DNA from: Ryuthela nishihirai
Lineage: Eukaryota > Arthropoda > Arachnida > Araneae > Heptathelidae
Direction: 5' to 3'
Length of the DNA: 64,000 nt
NCBI GenBank assembly: GCA_038380435.1
Contig: JAWZYU010000028.1
Coordinates: 22,800,201 to 22,864,200, forward strand
The notes under the pieces were generated by a model, which was not told the DNA's origin, did not search any database, and saw only the letters and a program-made list of their open reading frames with translations. A program made the position numbers and the translations under genes. Within the stretch, counting starts at the first letter, position 1, and each line of letters opens with the position of its first letter. This document shows positions 45,086-55,398 of this stretch, piece after piece.

Positions 45086-46339
45086 CAGGGGTTTATCAAC
45101 ATAATGGAAAAAAACGTACCGTTTGTAGAGAACATTTTATTAATGAGCTGTAGGTCCACCTCAGGCATTCAGAAAGATGCAATTCAACATGGAATAGACT
45201 TATACAAGTCATGCACATATGGTAATGGAATGTGGGACCTTTCTTCCTGTAAAATATGACCCAACTTTGCCAGTGATGCTGGAGGTGGAAAGTGTGATCT
45301 AGCCTTGTTCTCCAGATATTCCCATAAATGTTCAATAAATTTGAGATCTGGAGATTAAGGTGGCCAGGGTAGCTAGTGTACCTCATCCTCTGCAAACCAC
45401 AACTTGGCACATTTCACACAATGCACGGGTGCATTATCCGCTTGAAACCAGGGACGGTCATTAGGGAACATTGCCCACAACATTGGGTACGGGTGGTCCC
45501 CGAGAATGGATTCGTGCGTTGCGGATGTGGCACGACCCTGCAGAATAACTAATGACCATAAGGAATACCATGATATGGCACCCCACAGCATCAGGGTTCC
45601 ACCTCCATGCTTCATAGTCGGATACAAACGGTCGGGCTGGAATGCTTCTGCAGGTTTTAGCCAGACCTACACTCTACCAATGGTGGGAAACAATGTGTAG
45701 CACGATTCTTCAGAACAGATGACACGTTGCCAATCTTTAGCATCCAAGGTTTTCTGTGCTTTTCACCACCTTGCACGTTTCGTTTGCATTGATGGTTATC
45801 ACAGGTTTGTGGATTGCAGCACTGCGATAAATATCGGAACCATGAAGTTCCTGACGAACTGTTATGAAGGAAACGGGATCATTACGACTAGTGTTGAACT
45901 CTGCTGCTATTTGCGGTGCCTTGTTATTGTGCTTCCATTGTACAATCCATGCCAACGTTCGCCTATATCTATCTGAAAATTCGTATGGCGTTCACAATTT
46001 GCATGTTTGGAGGCAACGCCCATTGCGTTTTGATAAGTAGTCATAATCTTCGATACAGTCCTCATGCTACACCTACTCTTTGCACCGTTCTGGTTACTGA
46101 AACTCCTGCAAGATGCGCACCAGTAATGATGCTCCTTTGAAGGTCACTGTGATCTGACGTTGCCGACAATTACACCACAACAGCCGTTTCACCAGCGCCT
46201 CTGGCACTGCTACGTGATAGACGACATCGTACTACTCCCCTTTACCTCACAACGCTGGTGACGTCGTCCCTGTGTATGCATACGGGCATGGCGTGTACAT
46301 CAGTCGCCTTTGATGTTTCCATTATTTTGATAAACCCTG
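45086..46339 (-). mobile_element. Tc1-like transposon, complete ends, minus strand
   Basis: Ends CAGGGGTTTATCAACATAAT and complement of CAGGGTTTATCAAAATAATG at a TA on each side; total about 1.25 kb, the usual Tc1 size. Minus-strand transposase pieces include the first catalytic region DWQRVICSEESCY near 45700-45735 (D replaced by E). KHGGGTLMLWGAISWYSLWS is near 45540-45610. WFQADNAPVHCVK with the second D is near 45410-45450. SPDLKFIEHLWEYLENKARS follows near 45290-45350. The HTH half near 45900-46250 is more decayed. Different subfamily from Tc1-a. Frameshifts and stops make it inactive. Confidence 0.9.
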
Positions 46340-47049
46340 TAAGTGTCCTACATTATCTCATAACGCATTCAAACATATGGCGTAGTAAGGTAAACAAGGC
46401 TCAGTAAAAACTGCGTCCTCCGACAATAAAAATTAAATTGCATTACTCACAAGATCATCGAGAAGTTATTGCCACATGTTTGAAATTATTATGTTCTCAT
46501 CAATCCTCGACCTGTCGCCCCAAGAACAAAATACCTCAATGGATATAAGAAGGAAAATTTTTCGGTTGTCTTGGTTTCACCAGTTTTTTTAGCTCACAGG
46601 TGTTAAAAGCTTCGAAACGGAAGGATGGCTCGCATTTAATAATCGATTAATGTAAACTTACGATCGCAAAAGCACCCTTAAAACTTTGGCACCTTGATAT
46701 GTTTCGTGACATGCTTACAACTGGTGATAGCCGTGTAAACATTTTGATCAACACTCACGTATTTTAATATACAAGGTGTAAAAAGTACTAATTTTTTCCT
46801 CTTCAGAATTGTCGAAAAATCATTTTTTTTATCCGAGCAATTTTTACACAGTGCGCACGACACAAATAATGGAGCAATTTATCCATGATGTTCCTTTGAA
46901 TGGAATGTTCCATTAAAGTATTGACTATCGAATTCATTGAAGAAGCACTTAATCAGTGCATGACTTTGTTGGAGTGACACAAGTGGGAAGGGAATTCAAA
47001 AAGTTCTTGACATGCATCTGCAGAACAAAAACCATTGTACTTACCTTAG
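46340..47049. other. Unannotated DNA
   Basis: Nothing recognisable. An open minus frame at 46678-46863 with four Cys is not assignable. Confidence 0.4.
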
Positions 47050-47390
47050 CAAACTTTTACTCTCTTTCAAAGTACCCTCCAGCATCTATGCATAGTTGAA
47101 GACGTCTAGACCAATTCTGGAACGACTGGTAGTACTCCTGTTGGGGAATACTCCGCAACTCTAAATGAAAACATTTTGCAAAGTCTTGTACCCTTCAAAA
47201 AGGCTTCCCAGCAAGTTCGTTTTAATTTTTGAAAACAACTAAAAACCGCATTATGCAAGATCGGGTGAATATGCAGGATGTTGTAGCTATTTGACTTTTG
47301 TTCCTTCTCCAGATAGGCTGCTAACTTGCGTTCGAGGCGATGCTATTCGCACATCCATGTGTGATGTTCTTGGCACCATTGCAGTCGCAT
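47050..47390 (-). pseudogene. mariner-like transposase C-terminal fragment
   Basis: On the minus strand the pieces LQHPAYSPDLA, then a GFxLFSKIKTNLLGSLFEGY stretch, match the catalytic end of mariner transposases (HPxYSPDLAPxDFxLFPxLK). Stops interrupt it and the catalytic PCD stretch is damaged. Confidence 0.75.
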
Positions 47391-47439
47391 AAGCCTGTGT
47401 TGTAGAGTCAATGGTAGCCAAAGCAATGGCCACCTACCA

Positions 47440-47760
47440 AAGATGCCCAGATGCTGCAGACAACGTCAAACCATACGTACGAACACTGGTTGATGTGCAA
47501 CACACCTTAAGTGTTGAGCTAAGGTGTTTGATGTGGCTGTACGATCATTCATAGCCATGTGCACGAGATGGCTGTACTCTTGTTCGTTGTAACAGGGCTG
47601 TTGAGATCCCTCATGTTGATGAGTTCGTTCCTCCTCTACCCACTGACGCCATATTCTCATCACTGTGGAAGAATTCCATCCAACACGAGCAACAATGTCT
47701 CGGTACAATAATCCGCCTTTCCTTAATTCCACATTTCTCCCTTGATCAAAGTCGGAAACC
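47440..47760 (-). pseudogene. Tc1-like HTH fragment, third subfamily
   Basis: The frame 47466-47732 (minus) reads ELRKGGLLYRDIVARVGWNS followed by STVMRIWRQWVEE, a typical Tc1 paired-like HTH. A recognisable upstream MTRFPTLIKGEMW-type start lies in another frame at 47730-47770. It ends before any DDE domain. It is preceded by an unrelated mariner fragment. Confidence 0.8.
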
Positions 47761-47972
47761 TGGTCATATGGATGGCGTGTTCTTCGAAAGGCATACTTGA
47801 TCCTTTAGTGTGCAAGAACTGCGAGCAAACACAATTCCGGTGCTTTGTACCAACTCTTTGTAATCTCATACCACTTCCAGGAGGCGTTACTGTTACACCT
47901 GATGTGCCTATGTGCTGCGCTTTGAATCATTTACATGTCCTCCCATGGGCTACCCTTCTTGCATATTTCGGG

Positions 47973-48357
47973 TTGGGTTGTTGTTTTACCTCTGAGCGGC
48001 ACTTTTCTGCACACAATGGGCTAAATGGTCAGGTCACATGGACCCCGAAGGCTCAGAGAAGGTTAGGGGAGGGGACCCACTGGAACAGCTGTTGGGAGAC
48101 AGATGGTAGCCTCCTGTCAAGGCCAGCGTGTTCTTTAACGTGCACAGGGTATGGCTCTCCCGCACACGGGTCCACGGCTTAACGTCCCATCCGACGGACG
48201 GCGGCCTTTCCAAGCCCATCGGTGTCCCCTACTGACCGTGGGCAGGGCGGGGAATTTTGTGGAGATAAATCTCAACGCTGACCCAGCTGGGACTCGAACC
48301 TGGGAACTACAGATTACGAGCCTGGCGCGCTACCGACTGAGCCACCCCCGCCCCAGT
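47973..48357 (-). mobile_element. SINE-A, full length, minus strand
   Basis: Complete minus-strand copy, head complement at 48290-48357 (GGGACTCGAACCTGG, CTACCGACTGAGCCA). Flanked by ATATTTCGGG (47963-47972 and 48358-48367). Confidence 0.94.
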
Positions 48358-48424
48358 ATATTTCGGGAGAATCTGATGAGTTCTTCCTGGTGTTGCACTT
48401 GTAATGGCCAGCAGTGAATCCCAC

Positions 48425-48624
48425 TTCAGTATACATCACCATGATGGACGAATCCGTATCTGGCAGTATCGTGGCGACAGGCTCAGTGAGACATGCAAGT
48501 CCAGCCCCTGGTATGGGGTGCCATTGGACTCCACTCAGGCATACGCATTACAGGTACTTTGAACAGCCAGTGTTACATCACTGAGGTGTTGGAGCCTGTG
48601 GCCATATACCTTCAGGGGCTTTCC
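48425..48624 (+). pseudogene. Tc1-like transposase core fragment
   Basis: Plus-strand frames read HHHDGRIRIWQYRGDRLSE, then LVWGAIGLHSGIRITGTLNS, then QCYITEVLEPV. This is the stretch before the QQDN motif in Tc1 enzymes. It sits between two copies of a 30-bp word (CCTGGTGTTGCACTTGTAAT at 48391 and its relative at 48626) inside LINE-J RNase H sequence. Confidence 0.7.
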
Positions 48625-51600
48625 TGGTGTTGCACTTTTAAGGGCCAGCACTGTAGATCAATGCCTATAGAGGGCTGAGTTGGTATAAAGCACACATTGA
48701 TGACGATGCTTAGTGGCCTGGTGATCCAAGGTGAGATTGATAGCTTGTAACTCTGCAGCGGTAATAGAACAGTGTGGTGGGATATGGTCTGCAATGACAG
48801 TATCACAGCAGACCGTGGTCTATCCCACTGATGTGCTTGACTTTGAGCTATCTATGAAGACAAGCAAGAAGTCCAGGTGCTCTTCCTGACAGTTGGCATA
48901 GTTGCTAGTAAGAACAGTTGGGTGTAAAGGCCTTTCCCATCCTGCAAAAAGTCTCAGGAGGGGGAAACAGCGAGCCATGATGGGTGTGGGTCGGCTGTGA
49001 ACTGGGTAATGCTATCGAGACTGATATTGATGTCTCTGAAATAGCCTTGGATATGCAAACCAATGAGGAATGGCAGTCGGGCGATTGTAATAAAGCCTTT
49101 TCCGCTGAGGACATAACGCAGTCCCAAGTGAGATGGCTCAGCAGGATCGCATTCTTGCTGAATATATACGGACAATTCCTGATGGCAAATAGATAAGGAT
49201 AGTTTGTTGGTTTCAAAGATTCTAGACTGGTGAGGAGTGGAAGGCTCCTGTGCAAACACTGAGGGCCTGATGATGAAGAGAGTCCAGCACCTTCACCGAA
49301 TCTTGGGCAGAGCACCTGGAATCCATAATCCAGTTTCGCCTGTACAAGTGCATGGTTCAGGTGGACCAAAGAACATTGTCTACTCCCCATGAGGATGTTC
49401 AGTGCTCACATAGGCTTGGACCATACGGGGAAAAAAGGTCAATTTCTGGTCCCAAGATGAGATGGAGAAACTTGGTCTTCACCACAAATTGAATGATGTT
49501 ACCCAAGAGCCGCAGTTCAGGTCCACATGAAGATTATGCTTGCAGCAAAAAGTGCATGCAAGAGGTCTTCTGTAGGGGAGAACCAGAACCCATTACCTTT
49601 ATCCAAACAGAGATTTTTCAGGGCACTTGTTCAATGACCCTCATGCTGTATAATGAAACAAAAGATACTAAACTCGTCGACATACAGGGCGTGCCTACAG
49701 TTGGAGGAAGTTGCTATGTAATGGAATTTAGTTTGACAGCGAAAAGCTTAGCACTCAGGACGCAGCCTTGTGGCACCTCCTGTTCTTGGGGGAAGGCAGT
49801 GACAGAGTGTTGTCGATATAAACTCCAAAAGTACGAGAAGATAAAAAGTTTGCTATGAAGTTTGGCATGTGACCTCTCAAACCAAAGCTATGGAGGTCAT
49901 GAAAAATGCCGAAATTTCCATGCCATGTCTTGTTTTTTCGATGTTGAAAAAAATGACCACCAGGTGCTCTCTACATAAAAAGGAATTCCTAATCGCAGAC
50001 ATATTAGGTGGTTAGATCGTTGCCTGTGAAAGCCACACTTGGTGTTGGAAAGAAGGCCATAGTGTTCTTTGCAACAAAGACTGCAAGGTGTTGGAATGCC
50101 AGGTGTAGTTCCCGCCCATCTTCCGGACTTTATCCCACACGACCTTGGAACTGGTTGTGCGGGTGATAGAATTCATGCATTTTATCCAAATTCCTTCATG
50201 CTCTGACACCAAGGTGTTGGAAAAAATGGTAAATACCAGGGTAATTACCATTCTTTCTAACACCTTGCAGATGCAGCTCGTCAACGCAATTGAACGATAA
50301 TTGGAAGGATTCTTGGAATCTTTGCCTGGCTTGGAGAAGGCCAAAACGATAGCCTCCCACCAGGAACTGCTCCTCAATTAAAACATGGTCAAAGACTTGG
50401 AGCAGCTGATCCTTACTCAATGATGAGAGATGTCGAAGAAAATGAATACCAGGTGCTTTCTATATAAAAACGAATTGCTGATCGCGATTCGATGCAGATC
50501 AGGTGGTCTAAGACGTTGCCTGCGAAAGCCACACTGGGTGTTGGAAAGAAGGCCACGGTGTTCCAAATACCAGGCCAGCCTGGTATTTACCATTCTTTCC
50601 AACCCCTTGCAGATGCAGCTTGTCAACGCAATTGGACGATAATTAGAAGGATTCTTGGGATTACTGCCTGTCTTAGGGAAGGCCATAATGATAGCCTCCC
50701 ACCAGGAGCTTCTCGTCGATGAAAATACAGTTGAAAACTTCGAACATTGTGTAATGGACATTATCTGGCCCAGTGGCAGATGCAAGGGAAGAGTTTACAC
50801 AGTTAATGGCGTGTTATAAAATTCCAGGCCATTAGAGTGGCAAGCGAAGAGCTTTCCACCTTGCTCTTCACAGTCAGAAATTCTGTGAAATATGAAGAGG
50901 AAAAAGAGGTAGAAGAGAATGACTACTAGAGAGTGTCAACAATAGACAGCAACTGCCTGTCCACTGTGCTCCAGAATCGATAATGAGTGGGAGGTGTAGT
51001 TCCCGCCCATCTTCCAGCTTTATCCTGCACGACCTTAGAACTGTTTGTGCTAGCCATAGAAGTCGTGCATTTTATCCAAGAGTCCTTCAAGCTCTGGTGC
51101 CAGATGAAATGGGCTTTTGCCCTGGCACACTTGAATGCTTCAAGGTTGGGAGACTCTGATATCTGTGAAACTCACCCAACCTTGTTCTCAGCTTTACGAG
51201 CTCGATTACACCACGATTTTGGAAACCAAGTCGGGTTCTGAGGAATAGTCAAGGCAGCTGCATGGACAACACTGCATCATTGATTGGCTCCTGGCTTACC
51301 GTGCGTTCATCGAACTTACAAAGGAGTTCGAAGCCACTTCTGTCATCTTGATCAAACCTCCACCATGAGATGATCCCCCAAGAGGAGGTGATCGCTTCCA
51401 TATGGATTGTCCTCGACCTCCCATGTAAAGAGTGAAAGGATTGAGAAGATGGTGAGATCAATGGCAGTAAAAGTGCGAGTCAGGGAATGAAAGTAAGTAC
51501 TGACACAGGTTTTCAACAGGGAGAGTGATGGATCCAGGAGCCACTGCTCCAGGACCCCACCCATCCTATTTGTGTCATTACTGTCCCACAAAGGGCTGTG

Positions 51601-52091
51601 TCCGTTGAAGTCCCCCCCATGATGAGGAAGGAGGACAGCACCTGCGAGACAATGTCATCCTAGATTATACTTCCAGGTGGTAAGTAAACATAACAGAGTC
51701 AACTAAAATCCCATGACATGGCAAATCGCTACCACTTCCAAGCTAGTGGTGATGGGTACGACCTGGAATGAAGATTGGTGGCTCAAGAGGATAGCCATAC
51801 CCGTGCAAATTGGTCCATTTCCATCCTGGTCACAGAGAGCGAGAGAGAACTGGAAGTACCTCTCCTGCAGGCAATGTACATGGGCTCGTGTACCCTCAGG
51901 AGACCTTGATGTTGTCAATATTCCTCTGGAATCCACGACAATTCCATTGCATGAGTGTGGCCATCTCAAGTCTTAGAATTGGTGAATGACTTACATTTTA
52001 TTTTGAGCATCGCCAGTGACGGTTTTGGAAAGTTAGGACGGTCTATGTCCATGTCCTCAGAGTCATCCGAAGGACATTAGTCAGAGACCGT

Positions 52092-52478
52092 TGGGTTGGG
52101 TTGGGTTGTTTTACCTCTGAGCGGCAATTTTTTGCACACCATAGGCTAAATGGCCAGGTCACAAGGACCCCGAAGGCTCAGAGAAGGTTGGGGGAGGGGA
52201 ACCACTGAAACAGCTGTTGGGAGACAGATGGTAGCCTCCCACAAGGCCATCCAGCGTGTTCTTTAACGTGCGCAGGGTGTGGCTCTCCCACACACGAGGC
52301 CACGGCTTAACGTCCCATCCGACGGACGGTGGCCTTTCCAAGCCCATCGGTGTCCCCTACTGACCATGGGCAGGGCGGGGAATTTTGCGGAGATAAATCT
52401 CAACGCTGACCCAGCTGGGACTCGAACCTGGGAACTACAGATTACGAGCCTAGCGCACTACCGACTGAGCCCTCCCCC
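52092..52478 (-). mobile_element. SINE-A, full length, inside LINE-J
   Basis: Minus-strand copy starting with three TTGGG tail units and ending in the tRNA-like head. Flanked by the 13-bp duplication AGTCAGAGACCGT (52079-52091 and 52479-52491). Confidence 0.95.
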
Positions 52479-53208
52479 AGTCAGAGACCGTAGAACGAGG
52501 TAGAGTTAAGACATTTTTTTAAGCCCAGGTGGGGAATCTCTTGGGTTTAGAAGGTCTTGCTGTCTGTTTGGAAGGAGGCAGTTTCCAGGTGGAAACAGGT
52601 GCAAATTAAAACCAGAGTCAAAGTCGAGATGGACACAGACTTTAGCATCGCCTACTATAAGAGGTATCTAGTGGTTGGCGAGAAAGATTCAGAGGTGGAG
52701 CACTGACGTCTGTTTTCACCGCTATAGATGCTGTGGAAGTAATAGGTTTCCCAGCAGCCACACTGGCATATGAGAGCTTGCTTACTGGAGGTGGCGGAAA
52801 TAATGATCTTTCTCGCTTTGGGATACGTGATGTTCTGCATCGTTTTAATCAGCTGCACCTCTTTCCACGTCGGAGAATTATGGGAATAAGCAGGATGTGC
52901 ACCATTGCAATATATGCAGCTTTCCATCTGAGCTATGCAGTCCGGATCAAGGTGATTCTGACTGTTACAGCGAGTGGTGAATACTAATTTTTCCATCCCG
53001 GCAGACTGAAACCCGGTGGATTGCAGTCAATCCTTGGGCAGATAACTCCTATAGGATTTCCTCCTCAGAGACTCTGAGGAAGCCCCAATCAAAGATTACG
53101 CCACGAGAGGAATTCAGCGATTTATGGGACGTCATGCTAACGCCCAACCCACCAATTGCTGTTACCTTCAGGAGGAGTTCTCAGTGCTTAGGAATAGGTA
53201 GTCTCTAC

Positions 53209-53529
53209 CAGGGCTGGACTTTGACCTTCTCAGGCCCTAAGCTGCAATAAGTTTAAGAGGCCCCAAAATTTCGAAACTCGAAATAAGTTATATATTTATT
53301 ATTCTGATTGAAGGGAACATTAAAACTAATTATGTAATTGGTGTGGTGGAAACATTACACTAGCACTGGTATACAATAATGACTGTGTAAAGCTGAGATG
53401 AAAAGTGTTTGCACAATAGATTAATTTCAACATAAAAGAAATTCGTGACAGTAAACTTTAAATTCATATTTTTAAGTCCGCTCAAAATCATGAGGCTCTA
53501 AGCTGTAGCTTATGCATAAGTCTGGCCCT
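53209..53529. mobile_element. Candidate hAT-type MITE inside LINE-J gag
   Basis: About 320 bp without coding capacity splits gag between KSVK and LVET. Ends CAGGGCTGGACTT and AAGTCTGGCCCTTG are inverted repeats with two mismatches. No clean 8-bp duplication is seen, and some gag codons appear missing at the junction. Confidence 0.55.
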
Positions 53530-54186
53530 TGACCGATTTCGGCTGTCCCGCGAGACCTTCCAAATCCTTATTGATAATAAATGGGGACATGTCCTCAAGA
53601 ACCTGATCACCCATAAATGGATGATTGGCAAATGAGGGGATGAACAACAGATGCAGAAGCTGGCTGCGACTACTACGAAGATGGGGGCTCATGTCCATGT
53701 GGCATTCAGTGATGAAATTCCATTAAACTCATATTTCGTTTTTGGTGATTCAGTGCCCATGGTCACCACCCATCACGAGGCCCAACAAGGGGATTCTCAA
53801 TCAGGTACAGGGCACTATAGCCAGTGAGCCAAGCCCTCACAACTAAATAAATCAAAAAGTAAAAGTGTGAAAAATTCACAGAGTTCTTACAAAATAAGTC
53901 AAAGTTTTGAAAAAAAAATTGTGAGGAAACTAACCGTCCTCACAAAGGAAAGAGAACTACAAAAAGAAAATAAGGTGTGGGGAAATTCGCAAACTGTTGC
54001 CTGGACATGGCAAAGTATTCACCTACTGCACAGTTAGCCCTAGCAGGTCCATCCCACCAGCCAATTAAGGACTTCCCGTTTACCTGAAGCAGAGGCCAAA
54101 ACAATATGTAGCAGTGGCCCTATAAATCGCTGCCCTGTCCCGTGACGAACAGGCTCCCCAGTGGCAAGGACGACCAACAGGGACCC

Positions 54187-54236
54187 TGCTAGTCATGAGC
54201 TGAGAGCACATGAGAACTCTCAGCTCATGACTAGCA
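54187..54236. repeat. Perfect 20-bp stem, 10-base loop
   Basis: TGCTAGTCATGAGCTGAGAG (54187-54206) is exactly complementary to 54217-54236 across CACATGAGAA. It lies near or beyond the 5' end of the minus-strand LINE-J. Confidence 0.85.
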
Positions 54237-54659
54237 AGTTTCAGGGACATGGGTCTCCCTGCATGGCAAACACACGGGGAGTGTTCAGGACCCTGTGAAG
54301 GCATCTGAACCAGTGGAACCTTCATAGGATGGTTCCATCACCACATACAGGAGCTCGCACCGAGGGGGCCCCCAAACAGTTAACATTGCCATTGGTGATG
54401 AGACGTTTTATTACCATACAACTCCCAGAAAGTCTTGGAGCAACACAAAAAGTCTTGACACATCAAAAACTATGGGTTAAAGAAGATGAACTGCATCCCC
54501 AAATCCTCCAACAGAACTTTTGCTCAAGGAAGAGGATGTTCACAATTTTTTCCAACTTTGTTCAATTCCTGAGGAGTGAGTAGCAATGGAACATTACCTG
54601 AAAAAATGACTCTAATGGCCAGTACTACACCACTGGTTTGCTCAAAATGGTTAAGGAGA
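54237..54659. other. Unannotated DNA
   Basis: No family recognised; a plus frame at 54329-54583 is open but not assignable. Confidence 0.35.
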
Positions 54660-54944
54660 TGAAGTAGTAGCGTCCAACAACAGGCGTGTCAGGAGTTCTC
54701 TATGACAAAGACAGATGCTACTGCTAAGTCAGCTACACCCATGTCCGACTCTCTACGGTCGCTTCTTTACTTGGACGTAGTGCAGTGTTTTCCCACCGAG
54801 CTCCGTGCACTGTGCCAACTATCTTGGTTGGAACAGATTTGAAAGAAGCTCTAAGATCAAGCCTATTATGAAACCATGACAGTCATGTTTTTGCAGCAAT
54901 CGCAAGAAGGAAGTTGTACTTGAATGGCTCTGCTTATGCCATTC

Positions 54945-55090
54945 CTTGACGGGAGGCTACCATCTGTCTCTCAACAGCTGTTCCAGTGGGTCCCCTCCCC
55001 CAACCTTCTCTGAGCCTTCGGGGTCCATGTGACCTGGCCATTTAGCCCATGGTGTGCAAAAAAGTGCCGCTCAGAGGTAAAACAACCCAA
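54945..55090 (+). mobile_element. SINE-A, 146-bp 3' fragment with 15-bp TSD
   Basis: Begins CTTGACGGGAGGCTACCATC and ends in the AAACAACCCAA tail. It is flanked by CTGCTTATGCCATTC (54930-54944 and 55091-55105). A severe 5' truncation with a perfect long duplication. Confidence 0.95.
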
Positions 55091-55398
55091 CTGCTTATGC
55101 CATTCGTTTCTTACACATTCATTTGTTTTATGGGAGGATGACAAACTTTGGTGAGAGTTTTGTGATATCATTTTAACAGTAAAACTTATTTTTAGTGGAT
55201 TGTCGCACTTTTAACCTTTACGTCTGAACCGTACACTCGGACACCTTTTATGTAATGATTCATTTTTAACTCCTTTTTTTGACTTTTTACGCTCTGCTGG
55301 CTATTTTAACAGATTATGATTTATGACTTCCTTATAATTACTCTGTCTGACCTGGGTTCGTTTTATCTTATTTTTATCTATACCTATTTATTGTTATA

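Larger units (their letters stand above)
48600..53990 (-). pseudogene. LINE-J, nearly full length, scrambled, minus strand
   Basis: Element order on the minus strand is complete. ORF1 gag starts near 53830; SPFIINKDLEGLAGQPKSVK lies near 53525-53585. A zinc-knuckle region CNSQNHLDPDCIAQMESCIY with CNGAHPAYSHNSPTW follows at 52850-52970. The endonuclease starts with an LQWNCHGF-type block near 51940-51955 and ends FTAIDLTI ... NPYGSDHLL near 51380-51480. RT pieces are SRSSWWEAIIMAFPKTG and NYRPIALTSCICKGLERMVN at 50590-50710. The post-RT LDYGFQVLCPRFGEG is near 49310-49350. RNase H parts (ITAAELQAINLTLDHQATKH, CVLYTN) lie at 48660-48790. The RT region is partly duplicated and rearranged (49900-51110). 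Interrupted by SINE-A and an inserted 320-bp sequence. Confidence 0.85.

Noticed and set aside
49493..49858. 121-codon plus-strand gene with several cysteines
   Set aside because: It is antisense to the post-RT region of the minus-strand LINE-J.
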